NCBI GenBank assembly: GCA_002359735.1
Contig: DENS01000019.1
Coordinates: 71,836 to 112,302, forward strand
Direction: 5' to 3'
Source of the DNA: Micavibrio sp. UBA2638
Lineage (GTDB): Bacteria > Pseudomonadota > Alphaproteobacteria > Micavibrionales > Micavibrionaceae
DNA: 40,467 nucleotides
Under the pieces are notes generated by a model that saw nothing but the letters and a program-made list of their open reading frames with translations, was not told the DNA's origin and did not search any database. A program made the translations under genes and the position numbers. Numbering within the stretch: position 1 is the first letter of the stretch; each line of letters begins with the position of its first letter. Below are positions 1-8,679 of this stretch, piece after piece.

Positions 1-28
1 GCAGGTTCGAATCCTGCCGGGCGCGCCA
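1..28 (+). tRNA. 3' end of a tRNA gene, probably tRNA-Arg (partial)
   Basis: The window opens inside a T arm (stem GCAGG/CCTGC, loop TTCGAAT) followed by the acceptor 3' strand CGGGCGC, discriminator G and an encoded CCA. The 5' acceptor strand should therefore be GCGCCCG, which is typical of bacterial tRNA-Arg. The T arm and acceptor end resemble E. coli tRNA-Arg(UCU). The anticodon is outside the window, so the amino acid is inferred. Confidence 0.75.
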
Positions 29-104
29 TTTACCAAAATTCTATAATAAACCCGTCCTTGTTTGATTTTCGGAACCCCTGTATATCGCGGTAATGAAGAT
101 CTCT

Positions 105-437
105 TCAAACATCCCTTAGAAAGGCCAGAACTCTGGCATGCTCTTCGCTGATATCGGAAAGCATTTTACTTTTCTCTGTTTCCGCGGCCTCAAATGCATC
201 TTGAGCAGCCATAGCCAACTCCCCCAGGGCGCTGGCCCCCAAATTCAAAGATATCCCCTTTAAAGCATGGGCCGCCTTACGCCAATCTTCGTTGCCTGCC
301 GGTGAAGCCAGTCCGGCGTGTAAATCACTGATCAAAGCACTGGATGACTCTACATATTCCTGAAAAAGCTCTTGCTCCAACTCGTGATCATTATCAATTG
401 CATTACGCAGATTTGTAAGATCAACACATTTCCCCAT
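105..437 (-). CDS. HPt-domain phosphotransfer protein
   Basis: A 110-residue stand-alone histidine phosphotransfer protein. The four-helix HPt fold is indicated by the motif AAHALKG with the likely phospho-accepting His57, followed by the helix NLGASALGELA. Such proteins shuttle phosphate between receiver domains of hybrid kinases and response regulators in the cytoplasm. Its ATG follows the stop codon of the upstream response regulator gene (439-1326) by one base, and an AAAGG ribosome site sits in the 3' end of that gene, so the two are almost certainly co-transcribed and translationally coupled. A divergent hybrid kinase with two receivers lies at 1543-4980 and is a natural phosphate source. 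The partner assignment is inferred from position; the HPt call is firm. Confidence 0.88.
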   Translation of the reverse strand: MGKCVDLTNLRNAIDNDHELEQELFQEYVESSSALISDLHAGLASPAGNEDWRKAAHALKGISLNLGASALGELAMAAQDAFEAAETEKSKMLSDISEEHARVLAFLRDV

Positions 438-438
438 A

Positions 439-1326
439 CTAAAAGACCTTTCGTGATTTTTTGCTGCGAAACTTCTCTATAACCGCAATAATATCTTCTT
501 TTTCAAAGGGCTTGGTAATAAAGGCGCGAACTTTATTCTCTTTCGCGTTTTTTACATCTTGTTCGTATTTATTGGCACTTACCATGACGACATAGGCATC
601 ATCATCAATACGGGCCAGCATCTTTGCAAAATTATGACCGCTCAAGCCCGGCAACTCAATGTCGAGCAAGACAATATCCGGGCACTTCTCCATATAAAGC
701 ACCAGCGCTTCCCCGACATTATCGGCAACGTAGCACGTGTAATTTTTAAGGATAGAGGTCAGCATTTTCTGTGAAAATTTTTGATCCTCCACGATCAAAA
801 TATGCGGGGATGTGTGAAACGAACGCTGCATGCTGGTCAATTTCACCGTTTTTCGCAATGTATCGAGCAAAATATTATCCGTTAAATATCTTGCCAGCTC
901 TCTGCTACTTTTGGTTTTTTTATTTAATTTACGCGAACATTCCGCTTTTAATTGATCCCGTGAATTTACCAAATCATAATCCGTAAAGAAATCATCATAG
1001 GCCATAACCGGCTGAATGTTTTGACCATATTTTTGTACGATGGCATCACATAATGCATCACGAAACGCCCGGTTTTTACCTGCCCACCGAAATATTACAT
1101 CATGATCCTTACAAAAATATACAGAGCAATCATCAATATCATCACTGTCATCAAGTACTGGTTCAATAACAGACATATCCAGACGAACATCGACGTGGAA
1201 AAAACGGCACTGCAAAAATTGTAAATCTTCGAGTTTTTCCTGACTCTCAGATGCTTGTTTTTCCGCCTGAGCAATGGAGGCAAAAAGCATATCTTCGGCA
1301 TTATTTTCAACAATCTGAAAACTCAT
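439..1326 (-). CDS. Response regulator with C-terminal receiver and unknown N-terminal region
   Basis: A 295-residue protein. Residues about 174-290 form a REC receiver domain: acidic pair E180/D181 (IVEDQ), phospho-acceptor Asp222 (VLLDIELPG) and conserved Lys272 (TKPF). The first about 170 residues match no domain I recognise; they begin with a polar, helical stretch and include an acidic patch near residues 59-66. A receiver at the C terminus with no DNA-binding output suggests signalling by protein contacts or phosphorelay. It is the first gene of a two-gene leftward operon with the HPt gene. The ATG at 1326 follows an AGGTG-like ribosome site. It is divergent from the hybrid kinase, so the set may form one multistep phosphorelay (inference). 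Confidence 0.82.
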   Translation of the reverse strand: MSFQIVENNAEDMLFASIAQAEKQASESQEKLEDLQFLQCRFFHVDVRLDMSVIEPVLDDSDDIDDCSVYFCKDHDVIFRWAGKNRAFRDALCDAIVQKYGQNIQPVMAYDDFFTDYDLVNSRDQLKAECSRKLNKKTKSSRELARYLTDNILLDTLRKTVKLTSMQRSFHTSPHILIVEDQKFSQKMLTSILKNYTCYVADNVGEALVLYMEKCPDIVLLDIELPGLSGHNFAKMLARIDDDAYVVMVSANKYEQDVKNAKENKVRAFITKPFEKEDIIAVIEKFRSKKSRKVF

Positions 1327-1542
1327 TTTTCACCTAATGTTATCGAATGCGGCTACGTCATTACATTTTTTATGCGTTGGCATCCCTTCATTATAAGCAC
1401 AAATTTCTTAACAAAAAGGAGAGGGTATCCCCTTAATACGATTGTATGGCGGCATACTATCCATAATTCATTAACGGTTATTCGCTATACTTTAGTGTAG
1501 GTAAAAAACAACATTAAATAGAGTTTCAGGTAAATCGTTCCG
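1327..1542. promoter_or_regulatory. Divergent promoter region between response regulator and hybrid kinase
   Basis: These 216 bases hold no gene that I support. A TATAAT-like -10 box reads leftward at 1390-1395, in front of the response regulator. A TATACT box reads rightward at 1486-1491, in front of the kinase. Neither has a good -35 hexamer, so the exact promoters are uncertain; the divergent arrangement itself is clear. Confidence 0.35.
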
Positions 1543-4500
1543 ATGTATGCGGCGCAGTACGAAAACAGCTTTTTTATTTTCACCACGCCGCCCCCCGTGG
1601 CAGAAACCGGTGACTATCTGCTGCATCTTGTTGCATTATCATACATCATTGCGTTTCTCGGCGCTTTATCTGCGTTAGTGTTAACAAATCAGGTTCGGCA
1701 AACAAAAGAAAAAAACATCAAGCGACTGCTTTTAATCTGTGCAGGTTGCACCTTAGGCAGTGCGATCTGGTCGATGCATTTTATTGGCATGCTGGCTTAT
1801 AAAATGGATATGGCCATGCGCTATGATCCGGCCATCACAATATTATCAATGGTCATTGCCATTGCTGTGGCCGCAGGGGTTCTTAAAACCGCAGCCCTTC
1901 AAACGACATCCCCAATACGTTTAACGTTAAGTTCCATATTCTTGGGGCTGGGGATATGCGGCATGCATTATACGGGAATGGCCGCCATGGAAATGGACGC
2001 CGTTCTGGTCTATAAACCGCTTTATTTTGCCGCATCCGTCGTTATTGCCATCACCGCATCTTTTGCAGCGCTGTTAATTTTTATTAGATTAGGCATGCAG
2101 GCCAATAAAAATGCTCTTATCTGGCAAAGCCTTGCCGCCTTGGTCATGGCCGCCGCAATCTGCGGCATGCATTATATGGGCGTCTTTGCCGCCGTCTTTA
2201 TCCCCTATGCCGATTGCCGGTATGCGCCGGGTCAGAGTTTCACCGAACTGGCTCTGGCCGTTGCACTGGTGACAGGGTTAATCATGGCGACCTCTATTTT
2301 GATTATGTACGCGCAACAAATGCAAAAGGCCAAAACATCACAACAAAGCCCACCTTATAAAATATTGGCCATCGCGTTGTCTGCCTCAATCATCTTCATC
2401 ATATGGATCAGCAGCGACATCTACACGATCTCTATGCAGTTAGAACGGCAGGTGAATAAAATTCAAGGAACGAAAAGTGATAGCGATCAAATTGAAGAGT
2501 TTGAAAACGCAATATTGAAGGCTCTGCACAATCACGCTTTAGGAAATAAAAGTATTACGATTGATCATTACGAGAAACTATCAAGCGAGTATAACCAGTC
2601 CCTAAAAAATATTTTACAGACAAATCCCGATGAAAACATTGTTACCCTGATCCATAAAAACGTTGAGGCCGCAGAAAGTTTTCACGCCACACAGCAGGAC
2701 ACAGCCAAGCCAAGCAACCATTATTTTGATCTATTGAACGTATACATCAACGTGCATGATCTGAACAAAGCATTAAATATCAACCGGACATCAATCATTC
2801 AGGCAACACTCAATAATGCCAAGCTCAGCTTTTATCTATCCCCCATTGCGATAATCATTCTTTTAATCGTATGGGGGGTTACCTGGAACTCTTTCAAGAA
2901 CTGGCAAAAACAGCAGAATAACTATAAAAAAGCGCTGGAACTGTCACAAGAATACGAAAACAGGCAACGCGTATTCCTAAAGCGCCTGATGGACAATATC
3001 CCACTGGGAATATTCGCAAAAGATGCAAAGAGAGAGTACACATTCAGCTTGTTAAACAAACACGCAGAACATTTACTCTCTACACCTGCAGAAGAATTGC
3101 TCGGCACAAATGATTACGACCACTGGCCAAAAGAACAGGCCGATTTTTTCAGACAAACCGACATCAAGGTTATGTCTGAAGGCAAAAATGTAGAAATAGA
3201 CGCAGAACCACTAACCACGCCCAATGGAACCTTCATCGCCCATACCATAAAAGTGCCCATTTACGATGACGATGGCGAGCCATCCATTCTGCTTGGTATT
3301 ATTGAAGACATTACACAAAAATTCGAAGCGCAAGAAGAATTACGGATCGCCAAATCAAATGCCGAAGAAGCCAGCCGGGCCAAAAGTGATTTCCTTGCCA
3401 ATATGAGCCATGAAATAAGAACGCCCATGAATGCCGTTTTGGGCATGGCGGCGTTGCTCATGGATACAAAACTGGACGAGGAGCAAAAAGAATGGGTCAA
3501 AGCCATTAACACCTCTGGCGAGACCCTTTTGAATATCATCAACGACATTATTGACATTTCTAAAATTGAAGCCGGAAAACTGGTTCTGGAAAAAACGAAT
3601 TTCAACCTGTTAAACCTGACGCAAGAAGTGGCCAGTCTTTACTCTTTTCAGGCTCGTGAAAAAGGCATTGAAATGCTGTTAAATACCAAAGAGGGTATGC
3701 CAGAGGAATTTATCGGCGACCCTGTGCGCATCAAACAAATCTTTGCCAATTTAATCAGCAATGCCCTTAAATTCACTTCGTCCGGCCACATTCTTATAGG
3801 CATTCAGGTCAAGCACACGCGCAAAGGTATTTGCAATATTGAGTGCAGCATAGAAGACACCGGCATTGGCATACCGGCCGAAAAACAAACCATGATATTC
3901 GAAAAATTCTCTCAGGCCGAGGAATCAACAACGCGCCAATATGGTGGGACAGGTCTGGGCCTTACGATTGTCTCTGAACTAATTGAATTGATGGGCGGAA
4001 CAATTCGAATTGAAAGTGAAGAAAATAAGGGCGCCAAATTTATATTCAATCTAAAACTGGAAAAAGCCGACACAAACAAAGCAGGCAACGCCCATCATCA
4101 ACTATTATCCACGTTGAAGGTTCTGATCGTTGATGATTACGCGCTCACCCGCATGATGCTACAAACCACACTTGATCGACACGGCATGACAAGTGATATT
4201 GCAATTAACGCCGAAGAAGCTCTTGAAATCATAAAAGCGCAAGATCACTGCTACGATGTGTGCCTGATTGATTATGCGCTCGGAGAAATGAACGGCCTTG
4301 ATCTGGTACGAACGCTAAAGAAAATTGACAAATGCAAAAATACCGCCTTTATCATGGTATCAGGCGCCATGGAAAACAGACCTTATGCCGAATTAAAAGA
4401 AATCGGGCTGCATGCCTATATAAAAAAACCGTTCAGACCTGATCATATTATAGAGGCCATAAACAAAAGTGTAACCAATATCCGTGCCGGGACTAAAGAT

Positions 4501-4980
4501 ATACCTTTAATAACGCGGCACAATGTTACTGCTGCTTTCGACGATAATACACCGCCATCAGCGGACAAAAAACAATACCCGGATAAAACCATACTGGTTG
4601 TCGAAGACATGAATATGAACTTGATCGTCATCAAAAAAGTACTTAGTAAATTTGGTGTGAACGTCATAACCGCCAAAAATGGAAAACTGGCGGTTGATCA
4701 ATACAAAAACAACGCCGTTGACATGATCTTTATGGATTGTCAAATGCCGGAAATGGACGGATTCGAAGCGACAAAGCGCATTCGCCAATACGAAGCCGCC
4801 CATGAAAACATGCGCGGCGTCCCGATTGTAGCCCTGACAGCCGATGCCATGATCGGCGACCGGGAAAAATGTCTGGCCAGCGGTATGAACGATTACATCA
4901 ATAAACCATTCAAGGAAACAGATATTGCCGAAGCATTAGAACAATGGCTATCTCCGGACAATCAAAATACCACGGCATAA
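1543..4980 (+). CDS. MHYT-domain hybrid sensor histidine kinase with two receivers
   Basis: An 1145-residue inner-membrane hybrid kinase. Residues about 28-255 form a seven-helix MHYT sensor with its three signature motifs (MHFIGM at 79, MHYTGM at 141, MHYMG at 210), a fold proposed to bind metal and sense diatomic gases or redox state. Two further membrane segments at about 273-290 and 431-447 bracket a region of about 140 residues that is probably periplasmic. A PAS domain lies at about 475-595. HisKA follows with His623 in SHEIRTP, then HATPase_c (N box NLISNALKF, G1 EDTGIGIP, G2 GGTGLGL). Two receivers end the protein, with phospho-acceptors Asp910 (CLIDYALG) and Asp1065 (IFMDCQMPEMDG). 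With the divergent response regulator and HPt genes it probably forms a phosphorelay. The ATG at 1543 has no strong ribosome site. Confidence 0.93.
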   Translation: MYAAQYENSFFIFTTPPPVAETGDYLLHLVALSYIIAFLGALSALVLTNQVRQTKEKNIKRLLLICAGCTLGSAIWSMHFIGMLAYKMDMAMRYDPAITILSMVIAIAVAAGVLKTAALQTTSPIRLTLSSIFLGLGICGMHYTGMAAMEMDAVLVYKPLYFAASVVIAITASFAALLIFIRLGMQANKNALIWQSLAALVMAAAICGMHYMGVFAAVFIPYADCRYAPGQSFTELALAVALVTGLIMATSILIMYAQQMQKAKTSQQSPPYKILAIALSASIIFIIWISSDIYTISMQLERQVNKIQGTKSDSDQIEEFENAILKALHNHALGNKSITIDHYEKLSSEYNQSLKNILQTNPDENIVTLIHKNVEAAESFHATQQDTAKPSNHYFDLLNVYINVHDLNKALNINRTSIIQATLNNAKLSFYLSPIAIIILLIVWGVTWNSFKNWQKQQNNYKKALELSQEYENRQRVFLKRLMDNIPLGIFAKDAKREYTFSLLNKHAEHLLSTPAEELLGTNDYDHWPKEQADFFRQTDIKVMSEGKNVEIDAEPLTTPNGTFIAHTIKVPIYDDDGEPSILLGIIEDITQKFEAQEELRIAKSNAEEASRAKSDFLANMSHEIRTPMNAVLGMAALLMDTKLDEEQKEWVKAINTSGETLLNIINDIIDISKIEAGKLVLEKTNFNLLNLTQEVASLYSFQAREKGIEMLLNTKEGMPEEFIGDPVRIKQIFANLISNALKFTSSGHILIGIQVKHTRKGICNIECSIEDTGIGIPAEKQTMIFEKFSQAEESTTRQYGGTGLGLTIVSELIELMGGTIRIESEENKGAKFIFNLKLEKADTNKAGNAHHQLLSTLKVLIVDDYALTRMMLQTTLDRHGMTSDIAINAEEALEIIKAQDHCYDVCLIDYALGEMNGLDLVRTLKKIDKCKNTAFIMVSGAMENRPYAELKEIGLHAYIKKPFRPDHIIEAINKSVTNIRAGTKDIPLITRHNVTAAFDDNTPPSADKKQYPDKTILVVEDMNMNLIVIKKVLSKFGVNVITAKNGKLAVDQYKNNAVDMIFMDCQMPEMDGFEATKRIRQYEAAHENMRGVPIVALTADAMIGDREKCLASGMNDYINKPFKETDIAEALEQWLSPDNQNTTA

Positions 4981-5075
4981 TGACAACCTTTTTCCCCAAA
5001 TTCCCACGAGGCCGGATATTTGGCGTCAAAATACTCCTGCGGCACAAGAAAAAATATTTTTTTGCAAAGAAAGAC

Positions 5076-5105
5076 TTGCATTTTGGCCTCAAAACGCATT
5101 ATAAC
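5076..5105 (+). promoter_or_regulatory. Promoter for the tRNA-Glu/tRNA-Met pair
   Basis: A -35 box TTGCAT at 5076-5081 is separated by 17-18 bases from a -10 box (TTATAA at 5099-5104 or TATAAC at 5100-5105). It lies about 27 bases before the mature tRNA-Glu. The 151 bases between the kinase stop and tRNA-Glu hold nothing else I can support. Confidence 0.5.
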
Positions 5106-5131
5106 ACACTGTCTCAAGCGAAAGCGCATGC

Positions 5132-5207
5132 GTCCCGTTCGTCTAGAGGCCTAGGACACCGCCCTTTCACGGCGGCAACACGGGTTCGAATCCCGTACGG
5201 GATGCCA
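5132..5207 (+). tRNA. tRNA-Glu (anticodon TTC)
   Basis: A complete cloverleaf. The acceptor GTCCCGT pairs with ACGGGAT, the D arm and the anticodon stem CCGCC/GGCGG surround the loop CTTTCAC with anticodon TTC, the T arm carries GGTTCGAAT, and CCA is encoded. The form is typical of alphaproteobacterial tRNA-Glu. It is followed after 24 bases by tRNA-Met and is probably co-transcribed with it. Confidence 0.96.
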
Positions 5208-5231
5208 ATTTGACACAAATCCTTTCGATTA

Positions 5232-5308
5232 GGCGGTGTAGCTCAGCCGGTTAGAGCAGAGGAATCATAATCCTTGTGTCGGGAGTTCAAGTCTCTCCAC
5301 CGCTACCA
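5232..5308 (+). tRNA. tRNA-Met (anticodon CAT), integration target of the island
   Basis: A complete 77-base tRNA. The acceptor GGCGGTG pairs with CACCGCT, D stem GCTC/GAGC, anticodon stem GAGGA/TCCTT with loop ATCATAA (anticodon CAT), T loop TTCAAGT, encoded CCA. It resembles alphaproteobacterial elongator tRNA-Met; tRNA-Ile2 with a modified CAT anticodon cannot be fully excluded. Its last 37 bases are duplicated exactly at 22023-22059, so this gene is the attachment site of the island at 5309-22059. The intact copy is at the left end, so integration keeps the tRNA functional. Confidence 0.93.
5272..5308 (+). repeat. Left attachment site (37-bp direct repeat in tRNA-Met)
   Basis: The 3' 37 bases of tRNA-Met, from the anticodon stem through the CCA, are identical base for base to 22023-22059 in the same orientation. 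Identity stops at both edges (5271 T against 22022 G; 5309 A against 22060 T). This is the classic product of tyrosine-recombinase integration into a tRNA 3' end. Confidence 0.93.
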
Positions 5309-5360
5309 AAACCCCCAGAAAACCGCGGGTTTCGAGATATCAAATTTACCCATCACCCCT

Positions 5361-5380
5361 TGTGTTTGCGCCGTGTTTGC
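5361..5380 (+). repeat. Arm-type-like repeat, left island end
   Basis: Two copies of the octamer GTGTTTGC (5362-5369 and 5373-5380) separated by GCC, a period of 11 bases or about one helical turn. Near-identical pairs occur at 21847-21865 just inside the right end and, inverted, at 10009-10028 just after the integrase gene. The placement inside both ends suits integrase arm-binding sites (inference). The repeat lies immediately before the stop codon (5385-5387) of the leftward AAA/TOPRIM gene. Confidence 0.6.
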
Positions 5381-5384
5381 GGGT

Positions 5385-7325
5385 TTACTGTTTATTTAGA
5401 AAAAATTTCTTGAATTCTTTTACCCACTCCAACTCTTTTTGATTTGTTTCAATACTAAAACCACAATAATGTGAGGCAAATTTTTCCTTCATAGCTCCAT
5501 TATTTTTATTAAAAAATTCTTTAATTTCGTTTTGCTCTTTAGGCGTTAGCTCAAATGCACATCCCGATAAATTGCTTTTAGAATTATATTTTTCATTCAA
5601 GTCGAATGTAAAAGACACATCGTCACTTAAATCAAAGGTCTTTAGAGCATCTTTAAAAACTTTTGCGTTCAACATGTCTTCAATTGCGGTTGGGTCAGTT
5701 TTAGTAGCCCCTGATTTATATGTAAGTATTGTACTCCCATAATCTAAATATCGATCTAAGTGCAATCTTTTATGGACTATCTTTTCAGGTAATTTGTTCT
5801 CTGGTGGATCTCCAAATTCAGGTAATGGATTGTCAGTATCTACTAAGCAAAATACTCTGCCTACTATAAGCTCCTTCCCCTCCGAACTAACAATACATAA
5901 ATGTTTATACAGTTTTGTCACCTCGGAATGACCCGCCATTGGAATTATTAAAATTCTATGCTTCTCCAAAAAGCCCTTACCAATTAAGCATTCCAGATAA
6001 ATTTTATCGCTAATCCCTTCGCATACGATCCAATTATAATAATCATTGCCCATTAAACTCGATACAATTGACTGCACTAAGTCATTAATGCTTTTTAAAC
6101 GTGTATCAAAAGGAATGCCTGCACCAGTACTCTTCAACCCCTTAATATCGCGTCTCGGATCACGTAAATTAAGGGTATCAATTTGAATTCGACCCTGCTC
6201 ACTTCGCGTAAGAAAATGCGCACGCCCTTCATCTATTACAGGTAAAAAACCGTACCAATGTGTTGTAATAATAATTTGAGCATTTTCAGACATATCTTTT
6301 AAACACTGGAATTGTTTATAACAATTCCCTGCATACAACGAAGATTCTGGCTCATCTATTGCGAAAACTATATGCTTTTTTGTGCTCGCTTCATTACTTA
6401 ATAATGCTCTCGCGACTGATATTATAGCATTTCTTTTCTCTCCAGCACTCAGATCTCGGATAGGAGTTTTATAGTTTTTATCATTATATACAAGTTCCTT
6501 AGTCTTAAAGTAGGAAGCTATTATACTATCCATTAATATTCGCTCAGTAAAATTGTTAGCGCGGCCTGTAGCTCTATCATATTCGTAATGCTCTAATTTT
6601 TTATGCAGGTCGTTTAGAAAAGACTGCAATCTATTATTTATTTCTCTTGCAGTACTTTTAGCTTCGATCGCTTTGCTAACTGAGTCAGTTAACTCGTCGC
6701 TAATAAGCTTTTGCATTCCTTCATTTTCTAATTTAGTGAAATCCGCTTCATTAATTTCAACAGGCAAGTATATATATTCGTATCCCCCTTTAATAAAATC
6801 CTTAAAATCTGATAGTTCTTTTTTTCTGTTGTCATGGGGAGTTTTTTCCCCATAAGAATTATTGACGGTCGCAATAGGGATTAATGAATCTGAATGTCGC
6901 TCTGCATTGTAAGGATATTGTGCATGAAGCAGTAACCAATATTTATCCGAATGGTAAATTTCTTTTAATTTTTCTAAGAATTTGAAATAAGGCTCTTTTA
7001 ACAGTTTGTCTTCACGTAAAACAGCGTCTATTTTATCAGCGATAATGATAAAGTTATTTTTATTTTTCCACTGAGGATCATCTTTCTTGATAGCAAATAT
7101 TGGAGCAATAAAGGGGGCGTTTTCGAAGTCTGTACCACGCTTTTTACCTACATGATTAATCACCCATGGCTTATTATTAAAATAAGAATCTAATGCTTCT
7201 AGGATAGAGCTTTTACCTACCCCATTTTCACCTACATAAGCTGTAAACTTCTCTTTATTTGTAATAGGAAGATAATTAATACCTGAATAAGTTTTAAAAT
7301 GCCGAAGCAACACGCCAACTAACAT
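5385..7325 (-). CDS. AAA ATPase with C-terminal TOPRIM-like nuclease domain (OLD/PARIS-like)
   Basis: A 646-residue SMC/ABC-like ATPase. Walker A is GENGVGKS (32-39), the signature is LSAGEK (292-297), Walker B is FAIDEPE (321-327) and the switch histidine is His356 (TTHWYGF). After about residue 430 a TOPRIM-type nuclease is indicated by VCEGISD with Glu436 and LVDTDN with Asp496/Asp498. This is the build of OLD nucleases and of fused PARIS-type (AriA-AriB, DUF4435) defence ATPases; such enzymes sense phage proteins or DNA and then cleave nucleic acid. It is the second gene of an operon, 11 bases after the DUF4145 gene, with a strong AAGGGG ribosome site. It is AT-rich compared with the middle of the island. 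Family membership is firm; PARIS, OLD and a new type cannot be told apart by eye. Confidence 0.83.
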   Translation of the reverse strand: MLVGVLLRHFKTYSGINYLPITNKEKFTAYVGENGVGKSSILEALDSYFNNKPWVINHVGKKRGTDFENAPFIAPIFAIKKDDPQWKNKNNFIIIADKIDAVLREDKLLKEPYFKFLEKLKEIYHSDKYWLLLHAQYPYNAERHSDSLIPIATVNNSYGEKTPHDNRKKELSDFKDFIKGGYEYIYLPVEINEADFTKLENEGMQKLISDELTDSVSKAIEAKSTAREINNRLQSFLNDLHKKLEHYEYDRATGRANNFTERILMDSIIASYFKTKELVYNDKNYKTPIRDLSAGEKRNAIISVARALLSNEASTKKHIVFAIDEPESSLYAGNCYKQFQCLKDMSENAQIIITTHWYGFLPVIDEGRAHFLTRSEQGRIQIDTLNLRDPRRDIKGLKSTGAGIPFDTRLKSINDLVQSIVSSLMGNDYYNWIVCEGISDKIYLECLIGKGFLEKHRILIIPMAGHSEVTKLYKHLCIVSSEGKELIVGRVFCLVDTDNPLPEFGDPPENKLPEKIVHKRLHLDRYLDYGSTILTYKSGATKTDPTAIEDMLNAKVFKDALKTFDLSDDVSFTFDLNEKYNSKSNLSGCAFELTPKEQNEIKEFFNKNNGAMKEKFASHYCGFSIETNQKELEWVKEFKKFFLNKQ

Positions 7326-7336
7326 TACAATCCCCT

Positions 7337-8383
7337 TTATTTATTCATCGTCCTAGCAGGCACTTCATCCTGCAGCTTATCAACTTCAGGCTTTAAAATA
7401 TAAATACCGTGCAAAAGGTGTTTTATAACTTCAATACAGACTTTAGTTGCCTGTGGTGAAGGAACATAAGATCTATGCATCACGGCACTACCTGCGTGGT
7501 AAACCGGTGATAAAACGGCCTTCTGCTCTTTTGTAATATAGCCGGCCTCGATAAAACGATCTAATTTGTTTTCCAGACTTCCTCTATCCTCAACGATGGG
7601 GATCATTATATTTTCCAATAGGGCCCGCACACCAATTACTGGCAAAGCATGCATATCATTTGAAAGGGCCTGATCAATCTCAATAACAAGCGCTTTTTCA
7701 GTATCGCCTAATCTGTCAAACCAGGCTGGATGACCGCCAATATCTCCACTAGTAAAAAATCTTAATTTTTCTGATTTATCAACTTTAAATAAACGGCTTA
7801 TGTTGTTTTCGGATACTTCTTTTCTAGGATTTATAAAATGCCAACGGTAATAGTCGTCCAAAACCTCGTAAAAATCTTCTTTAAGTAAAGCCGATTCAGA
7901 AATATGCATATAAGAAGCTTCTTTATAAGGAAAACCATCGGAAATACCGCCCCAAACAGCATGGGCATCAATCATATAAAATAAGGCGGTTTTGATATCG
8001 TGTTCCGTGGCATCGACTGCCGAAATAATTTTCTCTACATGAACAGTTTTATTTAAATGCTCCCTATAGAAATTTTGTAAATAGGTATAAATTTCGCACA
8101 TTAAGTCTATCAGCTCACGCACACTGTCATCATCAATTAGCGGCAGTGAATAGACGCGTAATCTATAATACTGATTTCCCCTATCGGATTTAATAAGATG
8201 AACAGTTTGTTCTAAATACTCTAGGTCATTTATATGCTGAGCAAAATCTGCACGAAAACGGGTCCTTTCTACGCTCGGCGGCTGTCCACTCAAATTACTA
8301 TACAAAAGATTCAGAGCTTCAAGACGGCTTTCTCCAAGAGCTCCTTTAACTTCTTTTATATTTTGTAATTTCTCAGAATTCAT
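7337..8383 (-). CDS. DUF4145-type protein, partner of the AAA/TOPRIM ATPase
   Basis: A 348-residue cytoplasmic protein with no signal or membrane segment. The C-terminal about 100 residues (about 240-335) resemble DUF4145: a helix ALLENIM, a linker with AGYITKEQ and a helix AGSAVMHRSY. DUF4145 is a HEPN-related helical domain often found beside restriction genes. The N-terminal about 220 residues are unfamiliar. It is the first gene of a two-gene leftward operon with the ATPase/TOPRIM gene, which suggests that it is the sensor, regulator or second effector of a defence pair. The RxxxxH of an active HEPN RNase is not evident, so I would not call it a nuclease. The DUF4145 assignment is from memory of the pattern and moderately sure. 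Confidence 0.6.
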   Translation of the reverse strand: MNSEKLQNIKEVKGALGESRLEALNLLYSNLSGQPPSVERTRFRADFAQHINDLEYLEQTVHLIKSDRGNQYYRLRVYSLPLIDDDSVRELIDLMCEIYTYLQNFYREHLNKTVHVEKIISAVDATEHDIKTALFYMIDAHAVWGGISDGFPYKEASYMHISESALLKEDFYEVLDDYYRWHFINPRKEVSENNISRLFKVDKSEKLRFFTSGDIGGHPAWFDRLGDTEKALVIEIDQALSNDMHALPVIGVRALLENIMIPIVEDRGSLENKLDRFIEAGYITKEQKAVLSPVYHAGSAVMHRSYVPSPQATKVCIEVIKHLLHGIYILKPEVDKLQDEVPARTMNK

Positions 8384-8430
8384 TTACTCGGCTAACATCT
8401 ATAGTAGAATTTATTTACCATTCGAATCTT

Positions 8431-8679
8431 ATGAATTGCAAGAATATGAGAAAAACAATCAACAAATGCGCCAAGCCGGGCTTTGTAAATCGTAATAACC
8501 AATTGGTTATTGATGAAAGCGGTGGATACATAAGCAATCATGACAGCGCCAAGGCTTGGAAAATGTATTGCTTAAATTGCAAAGAAAACTACGGCGCAAA
8601 CGGATGTGATATATACATCCGCAAATGTCCAAACTGCCAAAAAGGGGCGGCCAGTCTTAAAAGAAATAATCAATCGTAA
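8431..8679 (+). CDS. Small zinc-ribbon protein
   Basis: An 82-residue basic protein. Two CxxC knuckles (CLNC and CPNC) about 20 residues apart, with YGANGCDIYIRKCPNCQ in the second half, form a probable treble-clef or zinc-ribbon fold. I recall this YGANG...RxCPxCQ pattern from small conserved proteins of unknown function in accessory regions. It is divergent from the DUF4145 gene by 47 bases and overlaps the next convergent gene by 10 bases. The role is unknown; nucleic-acid binding is likely from the fold. Confidence 0.65.
   Translation: MNCKNMRKTINKCAKPGFVNRNNQLVIDESGGYISNHDSAKAWKMYCLNCKENYGANGCDIYIRKCPNCQKGAASLKRNNQS

Noticed and set aside
5309..5335. AAACCC/GGGTTT hairpin after tRNA-Met as a terminator
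   Set aside because: Only 6 bp with a long loop and no T tail; also lies inside the island end.
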